A DNA stretch of 64,000 bases from Rhizobium sp. NRK18 (GCF_024385575.1 NZ_JANFMV010000001.1:2571681-2635680); one strand, 5' to 3'. Positions 17,451-26,806 are shown, counted from the stretch's first letter. A program made the numbers and translations. The notes: generated from the letters alone by a model not told the origin.

Positions 17451-17669
17451 ATGCCCATCCGTCTACGCAGGTTCATCGGAACGGTTCTGATCATCATTCT
17501 GGTGATCGTCTATGCGCTGGCCGCAATTACCTTCGCCGAACTCCTGCTCGCTTCCGCGCCGGTCTGGGTGCATCTTCTCTACTTCTTCATCACCGGGCTC
17601 CTGTGGGTGCTTCCGGCCATGCTGATCATCAAGTGGATGGCCGGCCCAAAGGCGGATCACAGCCCTTAA
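17451..17669 (+). CDS. DUF2842 domain membrane protein
   Basis: A 72-residue inner-membrane protein with two hydrophobic segments (L-I-I-I-L-V-I-V-Y-A-L-A and H-L-L-Y-F-F-I-T-G-L-L-W-V-L-P-A-M) and the conserved end W-V-L-P-A-M-L-I-I-K-W-M. This matches the alphaproteobacterial DUF2842 family of unknown function. Divergent location beside ctaA hints at cytochrome oxidase assembly, but that is inference. An in-frame extension upstream overlaps the ctaA leader and is not supported. Confidence 0.85.
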   Translation: MPIRLRRFIGTVLIIILVIVYALAAITFAELLLASAPVWVHLLYFFITGLLWVLPAMLIIKWMAGPKADHSP

Positions 17670-17784
17670 GCGGCGATTAACCGCGTTCACGGCGATTTCC
17701 CGCCTCGACCGACAATTTAATCGAATCTTATCTGCAGAGGACCATTTTTTCCCGATCCTACAGCAAAAGGCGGGAGACGGGACC

Positions 17785-19047
17785 ATGGCGCACGTTCGGC
17801 AACTGTGTTTCGACACGGCGACGGACCACGCCCTCGCATCGGAGGAAAGCGCCTTGGCATTTGCGACCACCCCCGGCAAATCTCCAGCCGGCGTGACGGT
17901 GACGCTGCACACAGAATTCGCGGAGGTTCGCGAGGCCTGGAAGGTTCTCGAGACCGATCTCTCCGGTTCGGTTCATCAAACCTTCGACTGGTGCACAGCC
18001 TGGGCTGACACGCATGAGCTTCCGCGCGCCATTCTTTACGGCCGCTGCGGCACGACGCCGCTTTTCCTGCTGCCGCTCGAAATCGTCCGTGAACGCGGCA
18101 TCCGCGTCGCACGCTTCATGGCGAACCCCTTCACCAATATCAATACGGGGCTCTTTTCCGCCGCGTTCCTCGACGGCGAGGACGCAGCCACCGGTGCATT
18201 CATCGCCTCAGAAATGAAGCGCCTTCTGTCTGGCAAAGCCGACCTCATCCGGCTCACCAACATTCCGCTCCATTGGCGCGACAAGGCCCATCCGCTTGGA
18301 AGCCTGGCGACGGTCGAGAATCAGAACCGGACCTATCAATTGCCAATCGCCGCGACTTTCGAGGCGACCATTTCCCAACTGAACGGCAAACGCCGGCGCA
18401 AGAAACACCGCAATCAGGTGCGCGGCCTGGAGGAACTGGGCGGGTTTGAGCACTATCAGCCGCAGACGCCGGAAGAGAAGGCAGAGCTACTCGAGACGTT
18501 CTTTGCCCAGAAGGCCAGCCGCTTCCGGTCACTCGGACTGCCGAACGTCTTCCAGCCGGGGGAGACGCAGGCTTTCTTCCATGCGCTTCTGCAGAAGGAA
18601 CGGTCCGGCAAGGACTATGGCCTCGAACTGCACGCAATCCGTCTGACGGCGCCTGACAACCGGCAGATTGCGGCCATTGCCGGTCTGTCCCGCAAGGGCG
18701 ATCATGTCATCTGCCAGTTCGGCTCGATCACCGAGGGGCCGGCCATGGCAGCGAGCCCAGGGGAACTGCTGTTCTGGCTGATGATCGAACAATGCGTCAG
18801 CGACGGCGTATCGCTGTTCGACTTCGGCCTTGGCGACCAGGGCTACAAACGGTCCTGGTGCACCATGGAGACCGTTCAGCACGACATTCTAATGCCGGTA
18901 ACCCTGAGGGGCCGTTTTGCCGCCGGTTTCTTCCATGCCCTCACCAGAGCCAAGGCTGCCATCAAGGCCAACAGGAAGCTTTATGCGACCATTCAGCGCC
19001 TGCGCGCCAAGAAGCCGGTTCAGGGTGAGGAACAGACGTCCGACTAA
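17785..19047 (+). CDS. GNAT acyltransferase, BcsL/CelD-like, of the polysaccharide locus
   Basis: A 420-residue protein of the BioF2-like acetyltransferase fold (PF13480 type). The core lies near residues 180-360, with K-R-R-R-K-K-H-R-N-Q-V-R-G-L-E-E-L-G-G and the closing L-F-D-F-G-L-G-D-Q-G-Y-K-R-S-W. Such proteins add acyl groups to sugars or precursors in polysaccharide synthesis. It is convergent with the Wzz-like gene, with 9 nt between stops. In Agrobacterium a GNAT gene belongs to the unipolar polysaccharide cluster, which supports the same role here. The ribosome site gggaga is well placed. Confidence 0.85.
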   Translation: MAHVRQLCFDTATDHALASEESALAFATTPGKSPAGVTVTLHTEFAEVREAWKVLETDLSGSVHQTFDWCTAWADTHELPRAILYGRCGTTPLFLLPLEIVRERGIRVARFMANPFTNINTGLFSAAFLDGEDAATGAFIASEMKRLLSGKADLIRLTNIPLHWRDKAHPLGSLATVENQNRTYQLPIAATFEATISQLNGKRRRKKHRNQVRGLEELGGFEHYQPQTPEEKAELLETFFAQKASRFRSLGLPNVFQPGETQAFFHALLQKERSGKDYGLELHAIRLTAPDNRQIAAIAGLSRKGDHVICQFGSITEGPAMAASPGELLFWLMIEQCVSDGVSLFDFGLGDQGYKRSWCTMETVQHDILMPVTLRGRFAAGFFHALTRAKAAIKANRKLYATIQRLRAKKPVQGEEQTSD

Positions 19048-19056
19048 AACAAATCC

Positions 19057-21483
19057 TCAGGCCGCCCGGCTGTGGCCGTTGCCATTGCCCGGATCGGGAA
19101 CTTCGGACATCAGCACGACATCTTCCACGCCCGCCCTTTCGAGATCGGCGAGCGCCTCGGCCAGCTGACCTTCCTTCGGGTGCGGCAATGACAGGACGAT
19201 CGCGCCATCGCGCGCGCCCACCAGCTTCACGGCAGAAGCCGCGTCCGCCGGACCACACTCGACGATCACAATGTCATAAGCCTGCGTCAGCGCGTCTATG
19301 ATCATCGTCAGCCGCCGTGCGCCTGCCTGCGCCTTGCTGACGTCGGAGATGCCCTGCGGAATGATGTGAACGGCAGACAAGCGATCGGAGTGGATCGTCT
19401 CGCCGAAGGAGACCTCACCGCACAGCAGATCGGTGACGCCGGGCAGGTCCCGGCTGTTGCACATCAGGCGGGTCGGACAAGCCGATCCCGTCATGTCGAC
19501 CATCACCACGCGTTTGCCGCGCTCCGCGATTTCGCGGGCGAGCATGACTGTTGCGGTCGAACCGTCGTCGCCCGACGGGGACACGCAGATGGCCGATTCG
19601 ATACGCGAGGCAATGAGGTAGCGGGCAACCGCGCCGATGGAGAACTCCTCTTCGGGAGCACGGTCCTGGATCGTGCCGGCGGCGACAGGCAGGTCCTCAT
19701 CCGCTTCGAACTCTCTGGCCGCGATCGCGTCGAGCTCGGCGTCTTCGGCGATGGCCTCTTCGGACGAAGCCGCCAATTCCTCCGTTTCGTCCTGCAGCGG
19801 CTCGTCTGCCGGATCGGCAATCTCCGCGCGTTCTTCGCGAATCTCGACGGCGGGCAGCGGGGCTACCGGTTCGACAATCTCCCACTCATCGTCGGCGACG
19901 GCCTGTTCCCGGACGTCATCATCAATTTCATCGACATGGGTGGCCGGACCTTCGAGGTGAACCGCGTCGTCTTCCGCATCGGCACCGTCGTTTTCAACCA
20001 CTTCTTCGACGTCGGCATCGTCTTCTACATCGTCATCGATCTCTTCGTCGTATTCCTCTTCATCCGCCTCGATCTCGTCGACCGGCTTCAGAGCCTGTCC
20101 ACTGAAGAGCGCAGCGAGCATGATGACGACCGCGGAGAGGATGAAGGCTGCGAGTGCCGCGACAATGACAATCGGCACCACCTTCGGGAAATACGGCTCG
20201 GCCGGAGTAACGGCGTTCGAGATGACACGGGCGTCGGCGGGCGTGGCCGCACCGGCCGACCGCGACGTCGCCTCACGGTAGCGGGCCAGATAGGTTTCCA
20301 GAAGTTGGCGCTGTGCGGCGGCTTCGCGCTCGAGCGCCTTCAGCCCCACCTCGTCCTCGCCGGCCTTCGCCGACTGGCCCTTGAGAACATCGAGTTGCTG
20401 CAGGAGCTGCTTTTCGCGCAGGTCGGCGACCTTGGCGTCGTTTTCCAGGCTCGCCAGGATCTTGCCGGTCTCCGACTTGATCTGCTGACGGATGCCGGCA
20501 AGCTGGGCGCGCAGCGCCTTGAGGCGCGGGTGGCCGTCGAGCATGGTGGTCGAGAGATCGGAAATCTGCGACTGGATATTGGCTTCCTGCTCCTTCAGCC
20601 GCTGGATCATCTGCGAACCCACGACATCCGAAAGCGTATCGGGCGAACCACCGGCGGCAAGGGCGGAGCGGACGTTTTCGGCCCGTGCGGAAGCGGTCGC
20701 CTTTTCGGTACGGACGCGTGCGAGTTCCAGCGAGATGTCGTTCAGCTGCGCTTCTGCGAAGCTCGATGTCTGGCCGGCCGGCAGCAGATCGCGCTGGGCG
20801 CGATATTTGGCCACGTTCTCCTCGGCCGTCTTCACCTTGTCGCGGAGGTTGGCGATCTCCGGCTCCAGCCAGCGCGCCGCTTCCACGTTGGAATCGAGCT
20901 TGGCGCCGCTCTGGATGGCCATATAGACCTCGGCCATGTGGTTCGGAATTTCGGCGGCGAGCTTCGGATCATGCGATTCGAATTGAATGCCGATCACCCG
21001 TGAACTGGTGGCCTGATAGACGGTCAGCTTCTTGCGGAATTCCTCCAGCACGCGGTCTTCCGGCGCCTGTTCCAGCGGGCTCTTCTTCAGGCCGATCATG
21101 ACCAGGATGTCGGAAAATGCCGAGGGATGGAGCGTGGGGTCGAACTCTTCCTTGTCGTAGAGCTTCAGATCCTTCGCCACCTGCTTGATCAGATCGGCCG
21201 ATTGCAGGACCTGGACCTGGCTGGCGATGCTCAGTTCGTCGAACACCGGCTGTGTCTGGCCGGAATTCGCCTGGTTGATGCCGTTGAAGTCCGGCTGCCG
21301 CGATTCAATCAGAAGACGCGTCTCTGCCCGGTAGCTTGGCGTGACGATGCTGGAAGCGGCGAATGCCAGCCCGGCGGCGGCGGCAGTGATGACAAGCACC
21401 CGCCCTCGCCTCGCCCAGACCGCCGAAAAGAGTTCGCGCAGATCGATATCGACATCTTCGGAAGCATTGCGAAAACCGGACAT
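19057..21483 (-). CDS. Wzz/GumC-like co-polymerase fused to a degenerate BY-kinase domain
   Basis: An 808-residue inner-membrane polysaccharide co-polymerase. A Wzz region spans about 12-190 with TM1 at 29-47, a periplasmic coiled-coil region at 205-410, the proline-rich P-A-E-P-Y-F-P-K-V-V-P, and TM2 at 435-461. Then comes a very acidic linker (about 465-610) and a C-terminal P-loop domain (614-808). The Walker A site reads S-P-S-G-D-D-G-S-T with no lysine, the Walker B ends V-I-V-E-C-G-P, and there is no C-terminal tyrosine cluster, so it is probably kinase-dead. ATG 21483 is supported by ggag 8 nt upstream. Confidence 0.9.
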   Translation of the reverse strand: MSGFRNASEDVDIDLRELFSAVWARRGRVLVITAAAAGLAFAASSIVTPSYRAETRLLIESRQPDFNGINQANSGQTQPVFDELSIASQVQVLQSADLIKQVAKDLKLYDKEEFDPTLHPSAFSDILVMIGLKKSPLEQAPEDRVLEEFRKKLTVYQATSSRVIGIQFESHDPKLAAEIPNHMAEVYMAIQSGAKLDSNVEAARWLEPEIANLRDKVKTAEENVAKYRAQRDLLPAGQTSSFAEAQLNDISLELARVRTEKATASARAENVRSALAAGGSPDTLSDVVGSQMIQRLKEQEANIQSQISDLSTTMLDGHPRLKALRAQLAGIRQQIKSETGKILASLENDAKVADLREKQLLQQLDVLKGQSAKAGEDEVGLKALEREAAAQRQLLETYLARYREATSRSAGAATPADARVISNAVTPAEPYFPKVVPIVIVAALAAFILSAVVIMLAALFSGQALKPVDEIEADEEEYDEEIDDDVEDDADVEEVVENDGADAEDDAVHLEGPATHVDEIDDDVREQAVADDEWEIVEPVAPLPAVEIREERAEIADPADEPLQDETEELAASSEEAIAEDAELDAIAAREFEADEDLPVAAGTIQDRAPEEEFSIGAVARYLIASRIESAICVSPSGDDGSTATVMLAREIAERGKRVVMVDMTGSACPTRLMCNSRDLPGVTDLLCGEVSFGETIHSDRLSAVHIIPQGISDVSKAQAGARRLTMIIDALTQAYDIVIVECGPADAASAVKLVGARDGAIVLSLPHPKEGQLAEALADLERAGVEDVVLMSEVPDPGNGNGHSRAA

Positions 21484-21751
21484 GCAGGGCTCCAAAATGC
21501 GCCGGCGGCGGTAAAGCAGTTCCGGCCGGTCGCTCAAAGAGTAAAACTTTCGCCCTTTCCCGCGATGAACACGCAGGACAGGCAAACTGATCGAGCGTCA
21601 AGGTAAACATTTATAGTAACGCAACCGTTAATTTGCTCTCATGGTGCCGTCCGCAAACAACATCGCAATCTTTTTCAAGCGCAATTTACCCGGCATTAAC
21701 CCTAATGGATTGATAACAGGCTCAATCGCGCATCATGGGATTGGGCTGAAA

Positions 21752-22324
21752 ATGACGATCGCCAAATCGAAACACGTTCTGGCAGTGACGCTGGCTTGCT
21801 TGTCGGTATTGGGGGGCTGCGCCTCCTATCGCCCTGCCCCCCGCGCGTTCCATGAAGCCACGATCCAGCCCTATATCCTCGACAGCGGCGACCGGCTGCG
21901 GATCACCGTGTTCGACCAGCAGGGCCTGACAAACACCTACAGCGTCGACCAGGCCGGCTATATCGCCTTCCCGCTGATCGGCCAGGTTCCGGCACGCGGC
22001 CACACGCTTACCCAGCTCGAAGGGCTGATCGCCCAGAAGTTGAAACAGGGCTTCCTGCGCGATCCCGATGTCAGCATCGAGGTCGACCGCTATCGCCCCG
22101 TCTTCGTCATGGGTGAAGTCGGCCAGCCGGGCCAGTATACCTACGTCCCCGGGATGACGGTGCAGACCGCGATCGCCATAGCCGGCGGCTTCACCAGCCG
22201 TGCGCAACAGCAAAATACCGATGTCACGCGCAAGATCAACGGCGACATCATCACGGGCCGCGTCCCGATCACCGATCCGATCATGGCCGGAGACACCATT
22301 TACGTACGCGAGCGGCTGTTCTGA
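21752..22324 (+). CDS. Wza-type polysaccharide export lipoprotein
   Basis: A 190-residue outer-membrane lipoprotein. The signal peptide ends in the lipobox L-G-G-C near residue 23. A Poly_export domain follows (about 40-120: Y-I-L-D-S-G-D-R-L-R-I-T-V-F) and one SLBB domain (about 128-185: F-V-M-G-E-V-G-Q-P-G-Q-Y). It is half the size of E. coli Wza, as in rhizobial UppC/ExoF-like proteins. It is divergent from the Wzz gene and 6 nt upstream of the GT4 gene. The ATG at 21752 starts the signal peptide. It corresponds to the Wza role in the unipolar polysaccharide locus. Confidence 0.92.
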   Translation: MTIAKSKHVLAVTLACLSVLGGCASYRPAPRAFHEATIQPYILDSGDRLRITVFDQQGLTNTYSVDQAGYIAFPLIGQVPARGHTLTQLEGLIAQKLKQGFLRDPDVSIEVDRYRPVFVMGEVGQPGQYTYVPGMTVQTAIAIAGGFTSRAQQQNTDVTRKINGDIITGRVPITDPIMAGDTIYVRERLF

Positions 22325-22330
22325 TCGACC

Positions 22331-23467
22331 ATGTCGCAGGACAAACCCCTCCGCATCGTTCATTGCTTCCGCTCGCCGCTCGGTGGGATTTTCCGACATG
22401 TGCGCGATCTAGCGCGTGAACACAGCGCCGCCGGACACGAGGTGGGCATCGTTTGCGACAGCCTGACGGGAAGCAAGTTCGAGGACGACCTGTTCGACAC
22501 GATCAGGCCGTACCTGGCGCTCGGATTGACGCGGACTCCAATCAAGCGGGCGATCGGCCCGTCGGACATGGCGGCGTTTCTTTCCGCTTACAAAGAAATC
22601 AAGAGTTTGCGGCCGGACATCCTGCACGGACACGGCGCCAAAGGCGGCGTGTTGGCAAGGACGATCGGCTCACTCCTGCGGGTACAAAGGTATCGCGTGT
22701 CCCGCCTCTATTCGCCGCATGGCGGCAGCCTGCACTTTGACGAGTCAACGTTCTCGGGCAGTCTCGTCTTCGGCATCGAACGCTTGCTCGGCCATGCGAC
22801 GGACGCCATAACCTTCGTCTGTGACTATGAGCAACAGACCTACGAGCGCAAGGTGGGAAAGCCGAAGACGCTGACGCGGCGCATCTATAACGGCATTGAC
22901 GGCCGGGAGTTTGCTCCTGTGCCGCTCGTTGATGCGCCGGCCGACTTTCTCTACATCGGCATGCTGCGGGACCTGAAGGGTCCGGACCTGTTCATCGATG
23001 CCTTCATGAAGGCAGAAGAGATCACCGGCCGACGGCTGAGCGCCCATATCGTCGGCGACGGCCCCGACCGCGATAAATACGCCGCAACGCTCGTACAGCG
23101 ACAACTCACCGATCGCGTGACGATGCATTCCGCCAAGCCAGCGCGCGTGGCATTTTCCCTGGCGCGAACCATCGTCGTACCGTCCCGGGCGGAATCCATG
23201 CCGTATATCGTCATCGAGGCGCTTGCGGCCGGAAAACCGATCATCGCCTCGCGCGTCGGCGGCATTCCCGAAGTGCTTGGCAGCCAGTCGGCCGCCCTTG
23301 TCACACCGGGAGACATCGACGGCTTTGCGCGGCTGATGGCCGATGCCGCAAATGATCCCGATTGGGGCCGCAATTTCCTGCCGCAGCCGGACACGCTCAA
23401 ACAGGTCTTCTCCTCGCAGGCGATGGCATCGTCTCTCCTGCAGCTTTACCGCGAGATCGCCCCCTGA
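22331..23467 (+). CDS. Glycosyltransferase family 4
   Basis: A 378-residue GT-B fold retaining glycosyltransferase. The N-terminal acceptor domain begins I-V-H-C-F-R-S-P-L-G-G-I-F-R-H-V, and the GT4 donor motif R-A-E-S-M-P-Y-I-V-I-E-A-L-A-A-G-K-P carries the E-x7-E pair near residue 300. It adds a sugar to a lipid-linked repeat unit at the cytosolic face; donor and acceptor are unknown. It starts 7 nt after the Wza-like stop, so they form one operon. Confidence 0.93.
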   Translation: MSQDKPLRIVHCFRSPLGGIFRHVRDLAREHSAAGHEVGIVCDSLTGSKFEDDLFDTIRPYLALGLTRTPIKRAIGPSDMAAFLSAYKEIKSLRPDILHGHGAKGGVLARTIGSLLRVQRYRVSRLYSPHGGSLHFDESTFSGSLVFGIERLLGHATDAITFVCDYEQQTYERKVGKPKTLTRRIYNGIDGREFAPVPLVDAPADFLYIGMLRDLKGPDLFIDAFMKAEEITGRRLSAHIVGDGPDRDKYAATLVQRQLTDRVTMHSAKPARVAFSLARTIVVPSRAESMPYIVIEALAAGKPIIASRVGGIPEVLGSQSAALVTPGDIDGFARLMADAANDPDWGRNFLPQPDTLKQVFSSQAMASSLLQLYREIAP

Positions 23468-23605
23468 CAATCCGAGACGCTCAGAAGCAATTCTCAGACG
23501 CAACAGTCCGCGCCCTCGAATGAGACACTTTTCACCCCAAAGCGTAAGTGTTTCTTAGTGCCTGGATTTTATACTCTGCCGGTCCCGGAGTATTGAGTTG
23601 CGACC

Positions 23606-25159
23606 ATGACCCAGCCGCCCGAACAAGACTATTTCGACGTCGAGAACCTGCGCCGCAGAGTGTCCGACGTGGCGAACAAGGGCTCGGGCGACCGTGACAA
23701 CCGCACCAAGCTCAACCCGCTCGCCCTGCAGATCGCCCGACAGTTCCAGGAGGAAAGCCATTCGCCGCAGATGGTGATCGGCCAGATCAGGCTCGCAGAA
23801 CTCGTGTTTCTGCTGGTCCTGCACCTGATGTTCTTCTCTGTCTTCTCGGCGTCTGGTGCGCTCCATTTCGCAGGCAAGCTTGGCGGTGCCGCGGTCGCTG
23901 CATCCATCACCTGTTTCCTGCTGCAGCTCTCCGACTGCTATCTTGCGTCCACTCTACGCAAACCCTCCTCCATGCTGATCCGGATAGCCACATCCTTTGC
24001 AATCGGCTTTCTCAGCATTCGTCTCTTCTTCGTCATCTTCCATGGCAATTGGCCTGCCAACTTTCCCGAAAGCATTACATGGCTCAGCCTTGGATGCCTG
24101 CTGCTGCTCACCGAGCGCTACCTGATTGGCTACGGTATCAGGAACTGGACGCGCAACGGACTGGTCGAGCGGCGCGCGGTGATTGTCGGCGGAGGTGAAT
24201 CGGCCAAGAACCTGATCCGCGACCTGGAGCGCCAGGCCGATAGCGATATCCGCATCTGTGGCATATTCGACGACCGTAGCGAGAAGCGCTCGCCGGAGGT
24301 GCTGGCCGGCTATCCGAAGCTCGGCACCTTTGCAGAACTGGTCGAATTTGCCCGCCTCGCACATATCGACATGCTGATCATCTCGCTGCCGCTCAGCGCC
24401 GAGGAGCGCATTTTCTCTCTCCTGAAGAAGCTGTGGGTCTTGCCGGTAGACATCCGCCTTGCCGCCCACGCCGCCAAGCTGCGCTTCCGCCCACGTTCCT
24501 ACTCCCGCGTCGGCAGCGTCGCGATGCTCGACATATTCGACCGGCCGATCCGCGACTGGGACTGGGTTGCCAAGCGCGTCTTCGACATCGTTTTCAGCCT
24601 GATTGCCATCGCCCTCCTGTGGCCGGTCATGCTCGGGGCCGCAATTGCCGTAAAGGCCACCTCCAAGGGGCCGATCCTCTTCCGCCAGAAGCGGCACGGC
24701 TTCAACAACGAGGAAATCGACGTTCTGAAATTCCGGTCGATGTATACGGAAATGTGCGACCCGACCGCCAAGATTCCGGTCACCAAGGGCGACCCGCGCG
24801 TCACCCCGGTCGGCCGCTTTATCCGCAAGACGTCGATCGACGAGTTGCCGCAATTCTTCAACGTGCTCGGCGGTTCGCTGTCGCTGGTGGGACCGCGACC
24901 GCATTCGGTGAATGCGCAGAGCCATAGCCGCATCTATGACGAAGTCGTCGACGGATATTTTGCCCGCCACCGGGTCAAGCCAGGCGTTACCGGCTGGGCC
25001 CAGATCAACGGCTGGCGCGGCGAGATCGACAGCGATGACAAGATCCGCAACCGGACGGCCTACGACCTCTACTACATCGAGAACTGGTCGCTGCTGTTCG
25101 ACCTGAAAATCCTCGTCCTGACACCAATCCGCCTGATGAACACGGACAGCGCCTATTGA
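23606..25159 (+). CDS. uppE: Undecaprenyl-phosphate hexose-1-phosphate transferase
   Basis: A 517-residue membrane enzyme that starts repeat-unit synthesis by moving a hexose-1-phosphate to undecaprenyl phosphate. Four N-terminal membrane helices (about 70-185) lead to a CoA_binding_3-like Rossmann domain (about 190-300) and a C-terminal bacterial sugar transferase domain (315-517) with K-R-V-F-D-I-V-F, L-K-F-R-S-M, D-E-L-P-Q-F-F-N-V-L-G-G and L-V-G-P-R-P. The symbol is by similarity of domain order and locus to Agrobacterium UppE. The last 4 nt overlap the next gene. Confidence 0.88.
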   Translation: MTQPPEQDYFDVENLRRRVSDVANKGSGDRDNRTKLNPLALQIARQFQEESHSPQMVIGQIRLAELVFLLVLHLMFFSVFSASGALHFAGKLGGAAVAASITCFLLQLSDCYLASTLRKPSSMLIRIATSFAIGFLSIRLFFVIFHGNWPANFPESITWLSLGCLLLLTERYLIGYGIRNWTRNGLVERRAVIVGGGESAKNLIRDLERQADSDIRICGIFDDRSEKRSPEVLAGYPKLGTFAELVEFARLAHIDMLIISLPLSAEERIFSLLKKLWVLPVDIRLAAHAAKLRFRPRSYSRVGSVAMLDIFDRPIRDWDWVAKRVFDIVFSLIAIALLWPVMLGAAIAVKATSKGPILFRQKRHGFNNEEIDVLKFRSMYTEMCDPTAKIPVTKGDPRVTPVGRFIRKTSIDELPQFFNVLGGSLSLVGPRPHSVNAQSHSRIYDEVVDGYFARHRVKPGVTGWAQINGWRGEIDSDDKIRNRTAYDLYYIENWSLLFDLKILVLTPIRLMNTDSAY

Positions 25160-26430
25160 CCGCGACCACCGCCGATATCAGGCCGGTCTTCCGGCCGCAG
25201 ACCGCCGGCCTCCGTCTGCTCGGGTCGGGCCTTGTCGCGTTCGGCGTCTTCCTGTCCGGCTTCGTCATTTCCGAACCCGCCCCTTATGAACTCTATCTCG
25301 CCGGCCTCGTCGGCATTTCCTTCATTCTCGGGCTCAAGATATCGCGTTACACGGCACCGCTGCTAGCCCTGCTCCTCGTCTTCAATGTCGGAGGCATGCT
25401 GTCGCTTACCGTCATGGACGATCTCGACGTCGGCCCCATGTACATTGCCGTATCGACCTTCCTGGCGTTGACCGCCATCTTCTACGCGGCGATCGTCGAG
25501 GCTCGACCCGCACGCCTGCCGCTCATCTTCAATGCCTGGACGCTCGCCGCCGTCATTACCTCCATTCTAGGCATTCTTGGCTATTTCCATGCCTTTCCCG
25601 GCGCCGAGGTCTTCACACGCTACGACCGCGCCATGGGCGCCTTCCAGGACCCGAACGTGTTCGGCCCCTTCCTCGTGGCACCCGGTCTCTATCTCGTCCA
25701 CGGCCTGCTGACCGGCCGGGCGATGCATGCGCCGCTGCGCGTCGCCGCACTGCTGATCATCGTGCTCGGCGTGTTCCTGTCGTTTTCACGCGCCGCCTGG
25801 GCGCTGTTCCTGTTCTGTGGCATCATGCTCGTCTTTGTGATGCTGCTCAAGGAGCGGACCGCCCTCTTCCGGATGAAGATCCTGATCCTCGCCATGGCGG
25901 CCGCGGTGCTGATGAGCGGCGCGCTCTTCGCGGTCCTGCAATCGAAAAAGGTTTCCGATCTCTTCAGCTCGCGCGCCAAGCTGGAACAGGAATATGACAG
26001 CGACCATCTCGGCCGGTTCGAGCGCCACAAGATCGGCTTCCTGCTATCGATGGAGAAGCCTCTCGGGCTCGGCCCCATGGTGTTTGGCCAGATCTATACG
26101 GAAGACGAGCACAACATCTGGCTGAAGTCGCTGACGACGTACGGGTGGCTGGGCTTCGTCGCCTATGTCACGCTGGTCATCTCGACGCTGACCATCGGCT
26201 TCCGCTACATGCTGAGAAACCGACCCTGGCAGCCCTATCTGATGATCGCGTGGATCACCATGCTCGGCCATATCGGCATCGCCAACGTGATCGACATCGA
26301 CCATTGGCGCCATGTCTATCTGCTCTACGGCATCATCTGGGGATGTGGCGCGCTGGAATACCGCTGGCAAAGGGACAAGCGCCGGGGGCGCGGGACGTCG
26401 GTTCAGAAGGCAAAGCCTGTCTCGGCATAA
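25156..26430 (+). CDS. Wzy/O-antigen ligase family membrane protein
   Basis: A 424-residue polytopic inner-membrane protein with about ten to twelve helices. A large periplasmic loop near residues 275-325 contains H-L-G-R-F-E-R-H-K-I-G-F-L and D-E-H-N-I-W-L-K, the histidine-bearing loop of the Wzy_C family. It probably polymerises or ligates lipid-linked repeat units at the periplasmic face. The start is a TTG overlapping the uppE stop (ATTGA), implying translational coupling. It lies last in the plus-strand part of the polysaccharide locus. Confidence 0.85.
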   Translation: MTATTADIRPVFRPQTAGLRLLGSGLVAFGVFLSGFVISEPAPYELYLAGLVGISFILGLKISRYTAPLLALLLVFNVGGMLSLTVMDDLDVGPMYIAVSTFLALTAIFYAAIVEARPARLPLIFNAWTLAAVITSILGILGYFHAFPGAEVFTRYDRAMGAFQDPNVFGPFLVAPGLYLVHGLLTGRAMHAPLRVAALLIIVLGVFLSFSRAAWALFLFCGIMLVFVMLLKERTALFRMKILILAMAAAVLMSGALFAVLQSKKVSDLFSSRAKLEQEYDSDHLGRFERHKIGFLLSMEKPLGLGPMVFGQIYTEDEHNIWLKSLTTYGWLGFVAYVTLVISTLTIGFRYMLRNRPWQPYLMIAWITMLGHIGIANVIDIDHWRHVYLLYGIIWGCGALEYRWQRDKRRGRGTSVQKAKPVSA

Positions 26431-26512
26431 TGCCTCCCGCTCCCAGGCGGGGCCGCCAGGCTGTCGGATATTTCGATTTGATTCCCCGAGGCCTGAAGCT
26501 ATATTCAAACCT

Positions 26513-26806
26513 ATGCTTATGCCGTCTCAAATCCGTGCCGCCCGCGCCATGCTTGCGCTTACCGAAGACGATCTTGCCGCCCTTTCGGGCGTCGACGTAG
26601 CCACCATACGGGCCGTCGAGAGCGAAAGTGCCAGCTATGACGAGGGAATTTTCCAGTGTCTCGGCCGCGCCCTCGAATCCAGGGGCGTCGTCTTCCTGTC
26701 GGGTGGACAGGGACAGGACGGCGGTCCGGGTATCCGTCTGAAATCGCTGAACGGCCCGGATGACGGCATCCGCCCGGAAAACCTCAATTCCGCAAACGAC
26801 GGCTGA
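26513..26806 (+). CDS. Short XRE-type HTH protein
   Basis: A 97-residue (ATG 26513) or 95-residue (ATG 26519) DNA-binding protein. The helix-turn-helix spans about 5-55 (A-R-A-M-L-A-L-T-E-D-D-L-A-A-L-S-G-V). The C-terminal tail is Gly/Asp-rich with the near-repeat G-I-R-L-K-S-L-N-G-P-D-D-G-I-R-P-E-N-L-N. No clear ribosome site precedes either ATG. A small hairpin 26852-26868 may end the transcript. It could regulate the polysaccharide genes upstream or act elsewhere; nothing decides this. Confidence 0.75.
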   Translation: MLMPSQIRAARAMLALTEDDLAALSGVDVATIRAVESESASYDEGIFQCLGRALESRGVVFLSGGQGQDGGPGIRLKSLNGPDDGIRPENLNSANDG

